Assembly: GCA_951799405.1 (NCBI GenBank) | Contig: OX637332.1 | Span: 4,717,001 to 4,781,000 of the forward strand | DNA: 64,000 nucleotides | Direction of reading: 5' to 3' | Source of the DNA: Agapetus fuscipes | Taxonomy: Eukaryota > Arthropoda > Insecta > Trichoptera > Glossosomatidae | Part shown: positions 9,739-18,871 of the stretch, one piece after another | Layout: each line of letters begins with the position of its first letter | Numbering within the stretch: the stretch's first letter is position 1 | Position numbers and translations under genes: made by a program | The notes under the pieces: model-generated | Told to the model about the DNA's origin: nothing | The model's input: only the letters and a program-made list of their open reading frames with translations | Database searches by the model: none

Positions 9739-9797
9739 CATGATAATAATAATAATTATTAGGATGTTTTTTTGGTGAGCGCTGTTTTTGTGTGAAT
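9739..9797 (-). mobile_element. SINE-A 3' end fragment
   Basis: (ATT)n tail, CCTAATA and the TTGGTGAGCGCTGTTTTTGTG module only. Confidence 0.7.
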
Positions 9798-9807
9798 TTT
9801 AACTTTA

Positions 9808-10131
9808 ATTAGCTAAGCTACACATATAGTGTAACTTCTTGCCGCGTTATCCCCGAAGGGGTCGCATTGGCGAGTTTAACCTATTTATTTTTACAGGTAA
9901 GGGGGCCGGCCTTACGCCAACCACTTCAGTTGAAGTGGGGGTTTCCCAGCTCCCGAGGGGGCTGGTACTCATTTCTTTTAAAGGCTGAGTAAACCTTGCC
10001 GGTATTTTTATTATGGGGTTTGAAATAAACACCGAAATAGGAAATCATATCTGACACCCTCCTCGGTGGGATTCGAACCCGGGCTCACGGGGTAGAATGC
10101 GAGCACTCTACCAACTGAGCTATCGACCGGA
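9808..10131 (-). mobile_element. SINE-B copy, full length
   Basis: Complete: on the - strand the head TCCGGTCGATAGCTCAGTTG (A box) and GGGTTCGAATCCCACCG (B box). The body GATTTCCTATTTCGGTG and the hairpin around CTCGGGAGCTGGGAAAC follow. The end is GCGGCAAGAAGTTACACTAT. It is the best reference copy in the window. Confidence 0.88.
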
Positions 10132-10133
10132 CA

Positions 10134-10365
10134 ATCATGAATCACACCTCAATAACCCTCTGCGAGCTTGGTCATCGCTATAGAAAGCACTGACTCTCAA
10201 GCAAGACTCAGTAGCTGTAAGGCTGGGTGTACCTTTGGTGACCTGTATTTCGTGCAGTTATATGAATTTTTCAAACCAGCGAAGAGCATATTTGAAAATA
10301 TAAATGGATTTTTTTGTGCTCCGCCGGGATTCAAGCCCACAAATTCCATTCAGAGACCGAAATGT
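10134..10365 (-). mobile_element. SINE-A copy, head damaged
   Basis: Carries the CAGAGGGTTATTGAGGTGTG 3' module and the body. The tRNA-like head is degraded beyond the CGGCGGAGCAC block. Confidence 0.75.
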
Positions 10366-10480
10366 CAGAATATGATAATTTTTTGCAGTATGAAGTTCCA
10401 ATAAGTCCGTATTTTCCGAGCTTTTGATTATATTTAATGTAGGCTAGGCCCACAATGGATAATCGAGACTCTACTGTATT
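10366..10480. mobile_element. pogo/Tigger-like terminal fragment
   Basis: Ends at GATAATCGAGACTCTACTGTA (10459-10479), which reads on the other strand as a typical pogo-type inverted terminus with a TA target. No partner terminus was found, so this is a remnant. Confidence 0.45.
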
Positions 10481-10737
10481 CAGTTTTATAAATTCTTTAC
10501 AACGTCCTAACTCGAACAAGAAACATGAAACTGCCGCAGCTGAGAACACACAAAATTGCATATTTTATGGCGCCTTGGTGAGTATTATCGAGGTCAATGC
10601 AATTATTGCTTGTAATACGAGCTCCTAGGTGTTTTAAATTATTTAATATCACGTGTAGCAGCTGAAAACTTCAAGGTAACGTCAAGGGTGATAGAAAAAT
10701 AGATGGGAGAAAGTGTTATAGATCCGATCAAAACTAT
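10481..10737. other. Stretch with no recognised feature
   Basis: No gene or known repeat recognised. Confidence 0.4.
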
Positions 10738-10856
10738 CTATAATCTATTATCTAAGTTGCAAGGATATATTCATTTAAAGCTCTCAGATGTATGCCCACA
10801 AACCAACACGTGTAGTTCGCGCTTACAAATGCTGAATGCGTACTTACAAATAAAAT
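10738..10856 (-). mobile_element. TTR copy, subfamily b, 3' half
   Basis: ATTATAG-type tail and the CTCTCAGATG block of subfamily b. Truncated at the AAATAAAATC block. Confidence 0.8.
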
Positions 10857-11021
10857 CATTTGACAAAAACATTCGAGTGACATTCCGAAAGTTATAAAAG
10901 GTGTCATGGAGGTCTTGTAAAGATACATGTATCTTGTTAAAGAAAAACAAAAAATACCAATACATTTTACCAGTTGATGGCCCTAAATAAATCACAGCAG
11001 CGTAAAAAAAAGCAACTAGGC

Positions 11022-11316
11022 TACACATATTGTGCAACTTCTTGCCGCGTTATCCCCGAAGCGGTCGCATGTGGCTAGTTGAACCTATTTATTTTTACAG
11101 GAAAGGGACCACTTCAGTTGAATTGGGGGTTTCCCAGCTCCCGAGAGGGCTGGTACTCATTTCTTGTGAAGGCTGAGTAAGCCTTGCCGGTATTTTATTT
11201 TGGGGTTTGAAATAAACACCGAAACGGGAAATTATTTCTGACACCCTCGGTGGGATTCGAACCCGAGCTCACGGCATAGAATGCAAGCACTCTACCAACT
11301 GAGCTATCGACCGGGA
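11022..11316 (-). mobile_element. SINE-B copy
   Basis: Nearly full length with both tRNA-like promoter boxes. It lacks about 30 bases of the ...CTTACGCCAACC... body block present in the copy at 9808. Confidence 0.85.
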
Positions 11317-11329
11317 ATCTTCGGATCTT

Positions 11330-11660
11330 TATAATTGTAATAATATTAATAAAGACAATTGTTATAGTGCCGTTTTGTGATGAATCACTGCAAGGTCACT
11401 ATTCAACTGTAACATCTCCCAAATAAGCATGTCTCTTGCGCTCTCTTCCGGTCTTAGCTCATGGGGTAGGGCCCATGCAAAAGGCACGATGCAAGTACTT
11501 TGCTTTCTTAGCCTTCCCTCATATACAATTTGTATTCCGTATCCTCCTTTGTACAAAAAAAAGAATGCAACGTAAAGTTGAAATGTACATTTCCATTTTT
11601 TTTTTTTTATGTTAATGTATTTGTAATTACAACTACAGTCAACGTACACTCGTACATTGG
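11330..11660 (-). mobile_element. Possible CR1/L2-like LINE 3' end
   Basis: The + strand opens with an (ATT)-like tract and TATAGTGCCGTTTTGTGATG, resembling the start at 61805 (TATAGCGCCGTTTCGTGACT) of a better LINE end. The - strand frame has a degraded coding part. The match is weak beyond the tail. Confidence 0.4.
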
Positions 11661-11671
11661 ACATTGAATTC

Positions 11672-11751
11672 GAATCTAATCTAATCTAATCTAAGTTGCA
11701 AAGATATTTTACTTTGAAGATTTACATTAAGTACATGCATTCTTACGCAGA
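11672..11751 (-). mobile_element. TTR copy, 3' part (split by a LINE)
   Basis: Tail TCTAATCTAATCTAAG and the end of the unit up to ATTCTTACGCAGA. The rest of the copy resumes at 12686 after the inserted LINE. Confidence 0.85.
11739..11751. repeat. Left target-site duplication
   Basis: ATTCTTACGCAGA, repeated exactly at 12686-12698. It brackets the LINE insertion. Confidence 0.85.
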
Positions 11752-12685
11752 CTTTGCATGTGACTCTGAATGACGATTGGAAGACTAACCTGATACCAGT
11801 AAAGCGTGGCATGAGACAAGGAGATCCAATTTCTCCGAAACTATTTACTTTAGCATTGGAATATGCCTTAAACATCTACCATGGGACTCCAAAGGCATAA
11901 TCATAGATGGCACTCTGTCATCAGTAACGACCCTACACAACTGACGGAAATGCTAAAGAGTTGAATGAAGCATCTAAAAAAGTTGGCCTAAAAATGAACC
12001 TCACTAAAACCAAGTTGATGACGTCACAACCAGCACAAATTGTACTGGACAATGCCAGCATTGAATTTGTCGATGAGTACATTTATTTGGGTCACAAAAT
12101 ACGGCTTGGGCGAGATAACCATATATCAGACCTAAATAGAAGAGTCGGACTAAGCTGGGCAGCATTCAAAAATCTTGGTCACATTTTGAAAAATCCGAAA
12201 ATACCCATCAACTTAAAAAGGAAAGTATTCAATGCCTGTGTCCTGCCAGTGTTCACTTATGGTATTGAGACAGTCACAATGTCACAAAAAAGTGCCCACA
12301 AGCTAAGAGTCACACAGAGAGCAATGGAGAGAGCCATGTTGGGTGTCAGTTTGCGGGACAGACTCAGAAATGAGGACATAAGAGTCAGGACAAAGGTTTC
12401 CGATATCATCAAGATGGCCGCAACCCTCAAGTGGCGATGGGCGGGACATGTCGCTCGCGATCCAGATGAAAAGTGGACAAAGCGACTGCTGTGCTGGTGC
12501 CCAAGGACGGCAAAGCGTGGAGTTGGGCGCCCACAGTTGCGTTGGCGTGACGATGTTCAGAGAAGTGCAGGACTTGCCTGGATGCGGATCGCTCAGGATA
12601 GAAACGAATGGAAAATGCGAGAGGAGGCCTACGTCCAGGAGTGGACGATCAATACAGGCTGAAGAAGAAGAAGAAGAAGAAGAAG
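11752..12685 (+). mobile_element. 5'-truncated RTE-like LINE with TSD
   Basis: The first block encodes reverse transcriptase palm sequence (LIPVKRGMRQGDPISPKLF) to about 11871. The next ~90 bases contain frameshifts and lack the catalytic FADD block. 11961-12662 is then an intact 233-codon C-terminal part (KKVGLKMNLTKTKLM, YLGHKIRLG, RWRWAGHVARD, GVGRPQLRWRDDVQR) ending at TGA and a (GAA)n tail. The 13-bp target duplication and the tail show target-primed reverse transcription. The frameshifts and the missing FADD show that this copy cannot make active enzyme. RTE/BovB affinity is inferred from the C-terminal motifs. Confidence 0.85.
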
Positions 12686-12885
12686 ATTCTTACGCAGATA
12701 CGTACAAGTTCGCGCTTGCGCATGCCGCATGTGAACCTACAATATAAAAACCAAACCTCAAATGAGCATACACCCTGCAACTCTTGCCGACCTTCCCTGA
12801 AACAGGGGTGACATTGGCAAAGTGAACAATTTTCTACAGCATGGGTGGTCAGCCGCATACCAACATATAAGTCAAGGAATAAGGA
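12686..12885 (-). mobile_element. TTR copy, 5' part (split by a LINE)
   Basis: Continuation of the copy at 11672-11751, starting with the second ATTCTTACGCAGA and running to GGTATGCGGCTGACC. Sequence to about 12935 may be residual LINE 3' UTR. Confidence 0.85.
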
Positions 12886-12944
12886 CACAAATTAAACCAT
12901 AACATTAAAATTTTAAATCCTCAAGTTGAAATGTATTTTTTAGG

Positions 12945-13178
12945 TAAATAAAGTCTCCTCTGCACTGACCCACGCCCTGTACATCCCATCCGGGGATGTG
13001 TCACAGGACTCGCATGCAAAAGTTATGTGAGATGCGAGTGGCAGAAGGCCCTCCCGTGAAGCTACACTTTCCCAAGTGCTTACACAAAGCAAAGGAGGCT
13101 CAGAAATCACTGAAAGATTATAGCCGTGAGGGTTTAGGGCTCGATGATTTTAAATTTACAAACAAAAAAGCAAAGTGA
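12945..13178 (+). pseudogene. Unrecognised coding remnant
   Basis: Two adjoining frames look coding: ALTHALYIPSGDVSQDSHAK (to about 13026) and, one shift later, a 45-codon run ending DYSREGLGLDDFKFTNKK with a TGA at 13177. The composition is more GC-rich than the surroundings. The frame change suggests a broken gene or processed fragment. I do not recognise the protein. Confidence 0.35.
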
Positions 13179-13301
13179 TTTTGAGCATCTTAACTTAAGG
13201 CCTATAATTCGAGATGCTACTACTGAGACTGTTCGGGAGGCGCTCTCCTGACTAAGTCGCCAACCACCATAGAGGCGGAAAAGAATACAGAAAATAGAAA
13301 G

Positions 13302-13329
13302 AATCGTCGGTCTAATTAGACCGACGATT
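13302..13329. repeat. 28-bp perfect palindrome
   Basis: AATCGTCGGTCTAA and its exact reverse complement meet without a spacer. A and T runs flank it. It could be a cruciform or part of a foldback element; no terminator role is expected in this genome. Confidence 0.8.
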
Positions 13330-13880
13330 TTTTAGGTACAGTGACATTTTTCTATTTACGATGATCTCCCCTGATGTTGCGTTGGCTGATTATCTTCATA
13401 TTATTAAAGTTTAGTGAAATAGTTCGCTGGCAAACCATGAACGTGGCGCCATGCAGCGATGGTATAACTTGGCATCAAGAGACTAGAACGCAATGGAGGG
13501 CTTTGAAATGAGTACCTCCTTATTTTCCAGGATAATTATATGTTGCGGATTTTACATTATAATGTTAAGAATGTGTGTCTCTGTGTTTTTTTTACTTCTG
13601 TGAGTGTGTCTTTAGATGTAGGTGTTTGGATAATTTTGATAATTGATAATAATAATAATAAGGTCTGTATTGTTTTTATCAATATGTACAAAATATTACA
13701 ATAAAAAATTAAATAAATCTTAATAAATACTCCCCAAAGTAAGCATAGCTTGTGTTTTGGGTTTTAATGTTCTGGCAAATTTGCGAATGTTCCAGTTCGC
13801 AATGTTTCGATAACCGTCCTTGTGTTACACTATAGAAAGGGCTTAAGCAGTCTGTAACGCAGACTTGTATCAGAGCTGGT
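13330..13880. other. Stretch with (AAT)n microsatellite
   Basis: No gene recognised. An (AAT)n tract lies at 13646-13662. Confidence 0.4.
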
Positions 13881-13990
13881 GAGCCGCAGTACAAAAGTTA
13901 ACTCTCTTCGAACCAAATGTGAATGGTTTCTTAAAATAACTTGTGTGAAATAAATAAACCGAAGTTTTTACAAAATTGTTTTTACAAAGT
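13881..13990 (+). mobile_element. LTR fragment (gypsy-like)
   Basis: GAACCAAATGTGAATGG, TTCTTAAAATAA and AAATAAATAAACC match, in order, the 3' part of the LTR at 34200-34481. This is a diverged fragment of the same LTR family. Confidence 0.5.
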
Positions 13991-14035
13991 TTTCTCTAAT
14001 TTGTAAAGATTTATAACATTTATGATTACTTTACT

Positions 14036-14235
14036 AATGGGTTGCTATGAGGCTGACCGTCCATCATTTAAAAACTTAGTTGGCTTTTGCCAATGCCACC
14101 CCGGTTTCAGGGAAAAGCGGCAGGAGTTGCAAGGTTTATGTTTGATTTATTTTGTATGTACACATGCAGCATGTGCTTGCTTGTGGACGTGTATAAAATA
14201 TGAGCCTTAAATTTCAATATATCTTTGCAAATTAG
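14036..14235 (+). mobile_element. TTR copy, diverged
   Basis: Preserves GGCTGACCGTCCAT, CACCCCGGTTTCAGGGAAAAG and a reduced 3' end (TTTGCAAATTAGATAATAG). Confidence 0.7.
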
Positions 14236-14271
14236 ATAATAGCTAGATAGATTTATATTGAATGCATACTT

Positions 14272-14510
14272 TAAAAAATGGTTCACTTTGCCAATGTCAC
14301 CCCTGCTTCAGGGAAGGTCGGCAAGAGTTGCAGGGCTTATGTTCATTGGAGATTGGGTTTTTTATATTGTAGATTATAGATTATATATTATAGATTTATA
14401 GGTCCACATGCGGCATGTGTAAGCGCGAAATTATGCGTGTCTGCTTGTGGGAATAAATTTATTATGAATATCAAATGATACATATCTATGCAGTTTAGAT
14501 TTAGATTTAG
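14272..14510 (+). mobile_element. TTR copy with tail-like insert in the middle
   Basis: After TTATATTGTAG, a ~32-bp stretch of ATTATAG-type units (14370-14400) interrupts the unit before it resumes with GGTCCACATGCGGCATG. Such units normally occur only at the repeat's end. Confidence 0.8.
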
Positions 14511-14845
14511 TTACATAAAGAATAAAAATCTAAAAACAGCCGCTACTCCAGTCACTTACATCTCTCGTTTCGTTCAAGTATGTCAGAATCAAAGATTTTC
14601 GCCATTGTCGAATATTTGTATTCTTCTGGCAGTACGAAAATATTTCTGTAAAACAAGAAACAATAGCTGAGAAATATTCGCAGAGGAATAAGAGTGCCGT
14701 AGAAAATGTTCAATACAAGTGAAAATGTTTTACTTTTCTTATAAAAGACAGCTGGTTGGTATCATTCTTGTCGACTTTTGAAGGAAAAATGTGAATAAGT
14801 ACATACATATCATACATTTGACACTTTCTAGTATTTATTTATTGG
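14511..14845. other. Stretch with no recognised feature
   Basis: No gene or repeat recognised. Confidence 0.4.
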
Positions 14846-15078
14846 GACCACCCATACCTACTGTAAAAAATGGTTCACTTTGCCAATGTCACCCCTGTTT
14901 CAGGGAAGGTCGGAAAAAGTTGCAGGGTACCTATACGTTTTTAATTGAGATTGGGTTTTAATATTGTAGGTCCACATGCGGCATGTGTGAGCGCGAAATT
15001 ATGCGTGTCTGCTTGTGGGAATGCATTTAATATGAACCTCAAATGATACATATCTTTGCAACTTAGATTTAGATTTAG
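14846..15078 (+). mobile_element. TTR copy
   Basis: Starts within the unit at GACCACCCATAC and ends with TTAGATTTAGATTTAGAT. Confidence 0.85.
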
Positions 15079-15132
15079 ATAAGTAAACATTTTTTTTACG
15101 GTTTTTCAGTTAAATGTAATTAATATATCGAT

Positions 15133-15247
15133 GCAATGGTCGAGTGGATAGGGCTTTGTGTTTTCGAAATAAGACAAGATTGAGTTCTGCCGTGTCCTAT
15201 TAAAGATTACTTTGACTTCAGTTCAACAGATGTTATGAAGATTAGAG
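15133..15247 (+). mobile_element. SINE-C copy, 5' part
   Basis: A Leu/Ser-type tRNA-like A box (TGGTCGAGTGGATAGGGC) and a degraded B box (GATTGAGTTCTGCC). The 3' end of the same family (TCCTCTTCACAAATCTA) reappears at 15568 after the TTR foldback, so the foldback probably interrupts this SINE. Confidence 0.55.
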
Positions 15248-15248
15248 T

Positions 15249-15553
15249 TCCTTGACTTATAGGTTGGTATGCGGCTGACCACCCATGCTGTAAAAATGTT
15301 TCCCCTTGGCAATGTCACCCCTGTTATAAGGAAGGACGGCAAGAGTTGCAGGGCTTATGTTCATTTGAGATTGGGTTTTTATATTGTAGGTCCACATGCG
15401 GCATGTGTAAGCGCGAAATTATACATGTCTGAAAAACCAAATCTCAATTGGACATACACCCTGCAACTCTTGCCGTCCTTCCCTGAAACAGGGGTGACAT
15501 TGGCAAAGTGAACCATTTTTACAGCATGGGTGGTCAGCCGCATAAGTCAAGGA
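15249..15553. repeat. Head-to-head TTR foldback
   Basis: A + copy (15249-15431) is joined to an inverted - copy (15432-15553). The outer ends mirror each other (GTTCCTTGACTTATAGG and ATAAGTCAAGGAAC). Neither arm has a tail. Both arms share CCCTGTTATAAGG/CCCTGAAACAGGG-type cores. Confidence 0.75.
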
Positions 15554-15596
15554 ACAAATTAAGCATTCCTCTTCACAAATCTATATAAAAAAAGTA

Positions 15597-16284
15597 CTTT
15601 CATTTCGGAAGTCCTGAGAAGGGGTTGCATGAGTGCTTTCATGATTTTATTTATCAACACTCCTTAGCTCTGTCAACACCGAGGGGGATTAAGCGTACTG
15701 TTTTTGACGTGACCTCTGATCGCTGACAAAGGCTAGGTTAGAAAAGTCAACTGCGAAGGGTTTGGCCCCACTCCCGGCGCGGGTTCATGACTTCCTTAAT
15801 AAGTAACTCACTAGGAAACACGCACGCTACGTGTAAAATTTTAATGCAAACGTTCCATGTACGATGTCTGAATCAAAGTCGCGCCACCACATCTATTATA
15901 TCAACTACAATTTTCTTTTACTTCTTTGAAGTTTTCTTTCAAAATGTAATTTTCACAAAATTGCAAAAAAAATCAGCATTACGCTTATGATTGAGCAATA
16001 CTTATATGCCATTATTTATGGCTAAGTAGCCATTTTTTTTGTATCAATTTTACCTTTTGACAAAGAGTTTTACAATTTAGGATTAGAGGGTCTGTTCCAA
16101 AAGCGCGAAGCTCTGGTTTCGAAACCAACAGGAAATATTTCTTACTTAAGCTTACTTTTGTTAACCGGGTGTATTATCAGCATTAATCAAAATTAAATGT
16201 GTTTTTGAATAAAATAGATCTAGTATTCACACGAGAACGAGCCTCAACATTTGTAACTCGATCCATCCAGATGATTTTAAGCAT
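15597..16284. other. Stretch with no recognised feature
   Basis: No gene recognised. There is a small palindrome GGTTTCGAAACC at 16115-16126. Confidence 0.4.
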
Positions 16285-16500
16285 CTGACGACTAGCCACG
16301 ACAATTTGGTCACACGACAGTTCGTCCACACAACTTTTCGGTCAACGACATTTTGGTCACAGATAACTCGTCCACAGACACATCGGTCACGGGCAATGTG
16401 GTCTCACAACAATTCCGCCACACGACTCTTTGGTCAACGACGTTTCGTCACATACAATATAGGTCCACTGACAGCTTCATTACAGAAAACTAGCCCTCCA
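16285..16500 (+). repeat. GGTCACA-type degenerate tandem repeat
   Basis: A run of loosely repeated units such as TTTGGTCACACGACAGTTCG, TCGGTCAACGACATTTTGG and CATCGGTCACGG, spaced about 20-25 bases. The same vocabulary recurs at 16735-16905 (inverted) and 57425-57590. Not a coding pattern. Confidence 0.65.
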
Positions 16501-16599
16501 AAAAACCTTTGTAATTACTGTTGTTCTAATTAATGGTAATTTTCTGTGATAAAGCTATCTCTGGATTATATATTGTACGTGAACGATTTTTTTTGACCT

Positions 16600-16905
16600 A
16601 AAAGACGTTTTTTTTAAGAAATCCTGTGCGGGAGACTCCGTAGATTTCAGAGAATCTAGGGGTTGTAGTGCCGCAGAGATGTTGGTGATGTGGTAGTTGA
16701 TGTCCTTATCTTTTGTTGCAGGGCTGTTAGCTGCGAAGTGTTGTGAGCGTGTGGATGAACTGTCGTATGACCGGATTGTTCGTGAACGATGGGTCTGTGG
16801 CTGAGTAATCTGTGGCTGGCTGTCTGTGACCGAAATGCCGTTGACCGATAAGTCGTGTAAACAAATTATCGTGTAGAACGATTTGGCAGTAGGTACACTC
16901 ACATC
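16600..16905 (-). mobile_element. Retroelement: GGTCACA repeats plus tail T
   Basis: On the - strand a block of GGTCACAGACA-like repeats (16905-16735) is followed by AGCTAACAGCCCTGCAAC, CATCACCAACATCTCTGC, and tail T with CTCCCGCACAGGATTTC and an A run. The tail is shared with SINE-A (7482) and with 53095-53185, so this looks like the 3' end of an autonomous or composite partner element. Confidence 0.55.
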
Positions 16906-16910
16906 TCAAA

Positions 16911-17885
16911 GGCAGTGATTTTATTCTCTAGGTCTAGGCCCTGGGTAAGTTCTACCCTTCCATGCCATAGAGTACGAGTATACTTGTTCGCAGACGCAGC
17001 TTCAATTTCAGGTTTGTATAAGTCAAAATTTTCATTTTAATAAAAACTTTTTTTCTTGCTCTAACTTGTTTTAGGTACAACAGATTTTAATTGCTAATGA
17101 TCGATAGATTAATCGCAACTTTGTGAAAAAACAACACATTAAAAAAAAAATCTTTCTATTTACAATCGTAGAAGTAGTGGAGATTTTTTCCGTTATAGTG
17201 AGATTTTTTTATAGATTCGCGAAGAAGAATGAAATTTACCAATCTATTTTGCCTGACCAGAAAGAGGTACATTATCAATGAATAATTAAATATTTTATTG
17301 ATATATTAAATACCTTAATGACACATGATGAACCCGGGTCAAAGTTTTTGTCGATAAGACACGGCACAGGCGGAGCGTGAACTTGCGATTGTGTCAAAAA
17401 CGCAAATTCGAGTACCGACGCCTTATCACCTCGACCATACCAGCGATCTACGCAGAGCCGAATATTCCTCGCACACGGTTTGTTTTATTTAGAGGGGTAT
17501 CTTTGCACCGCAGCGGTTCTAGTTTCGCCTCTTTGTTTTGTAGACCATTCTCAAGATTGACTGTCCATTGGGATTTTGGAAGGACATGTTTATAGATCGT
17601 GCTGAAGTCCTATTCTATCCAAGAAGGCCTACAATACCTCGGGTACTGGCTCCGTCTCTATATATTGTTGACAATAGTGAATAATTTATTTTCCCTATTT
17701 TTACCACAGACAAGATTTGGAAGTAAAATGTATTATCATTTCATACATTGTGTAATGTAATAAGTATTACAATAATAACAATAAGGCACATCGCAAATGC
17801 ACAAAAAATGTATGAAATCTTTATCTTATTCAAACAAAGTAAAAATGGAGTCGGAACGTTTTTTGCACGAATGTTAGTTCTGGTA
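16911..17885. other. Long stretch, nothing recognised
   Basis: Mostly AT-rich. 17370-17600 is less AT-rich and has a 72-codon + frame, but no splice signals or family resemblance that I can support. Confidence 0.4.
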
Positions 17886-18015
17886 TCCCTTGACTTATAG
17901 GTTGGTATGCGGCTGACCACCCATGTTGTAAAAAATAGTTCGCTTTGGCAATGACACCCCTGTTGCAGGGAATGACCGCAAAAGTTGCTGTACTTATGTT
18001 CACCTTAGGTTTGTT
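17886..18015 (+). mobile_element. TTR copy, 5' half
   Basis: Begins CCTTGACTTATAGGTTGGTA and runs to the TTCACCTTAGGTTTG block, then gives way to an A/T microsatellite. Confidence 0.75.
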
Positions 18016-18047
18016 TTTTGAATTGAAAAAAAAATATATATATATTT

Positions 18048-18125
18048 TTTTTTGGTGTTTAGTTGGTCCGGGGGTCTTTTATAAGCGTTGCGTTTGCAGC
18101 AGGAGCGTTAACTACTAGACTATGA
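18048..18125 (-). repeat. tRNA-like short repeat, shared with 20437
   Basis: The + strand shows GTGTTTAGTTGGTCCGGG and AAGCGTTGCGTTTGCAGCAG in both places. On the - strand a tRNA-like A box (TAGTCTAGTAGTTAACGC) precedes it, but no B box follows. Possibly another SINE head. Confidence 0.45.
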
Positions 18126-18159
18126 AGCGGTCAAAGATCAACTGATCTAGGAAAAATAT

Positions 18160-18508
18160 TGTTACGAAATTAGGGTTCAATTGTCTTCAAATTAAAAATA
18201 CACAGGTCTCCTTTAAAACTTATTTATTTTACACTGTTACAATATTTATTTTCACACTACTTTCTCGATTATTCTACTTGGTTTCGGTTCACTGATCAGA
18301 TGGCTTCGATGTGTTTGTTAGTCGCTATGATACTGGCCCGCTCTGCAGGCCATTCGCACCTTTATACTCTGTAGAGCAGTATGATCTAGAACCAAAGTTG
18401 CTAGACGGTTCCAGAGTAATTATTACGTCTCGACGCTTCACGTACTACCTAGAGATACAACCAAAATCCTACCTACAAATGTAATACAGAATTCCTATAA
18501 TTATAACA
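18160..18508 (-). mobile_element. Solo LTR, gypsy-like
   Basis: 349 bp bounded by TG and CA. Read on the - strand it has a TATA box (GAGTATAAAGG), AATAAATA polyadenylation-type signals and the end CCTAATTTCGTAACA. No internal gag or pol region adjoins it, and no clear 4-6 bp target duplication was found. Confidence 0.65.
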
Positions 18509-18519
18509 AGTACCTACTT

Positions 18520-18775
18520 ATCTAATCTAATCTAATCTAAGCTGCAAAGATATATATCATTTAAGTTTTATATTAAATGCATTCCCACAAGCAGATATGT
18601 ATAATTTCGCGCTAACACATGCCGCATGTGGACCTACAATATAAAACCCAATCTCAAATGAACATAAGCCTTGCAACTCTTGCCGTCCTTCCCTGAAACA
18701 GAGGTGACATTGGCAAAGTGAACCAATTTTTACATTATGGGTGGTCAGCCGCATAACAACCTATAAGTCAAGGAA
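18520..18775 (-). mobile_element. TTR attached to its parent LINE
   Basis: Complete TTR continuous with the reverse transcriptase frame at 18872-19777 on the same strand: stop codon, about 95 bases of AT-rich UTR, TTR, tag tail. This is the main evidence that TTR is a LINE 3' end. Confidence 0.85.
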
Positions 18776-18871
18776 CATACATGACAAATTACATTTTTTA
18801 AAAACAATAAATCACAATATATACATGGACATAAAAACTAAATCATAAAACCAATTTTACTTTAACAAACC

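Noticed and set aside
16306..16909. Frames of 60-115 codons across the GGTCACA repeats
   Set aside because: They follow the repeat period on both strands and have no protein-like composition beyond that.
18520..18775. TTR as a MITE or other DNA transposon
   Set aside because: No terminal inverted repeats or fixed short target duplications, one end always a variable tag repeat, and continuity with LINE coding sequence in four copies.
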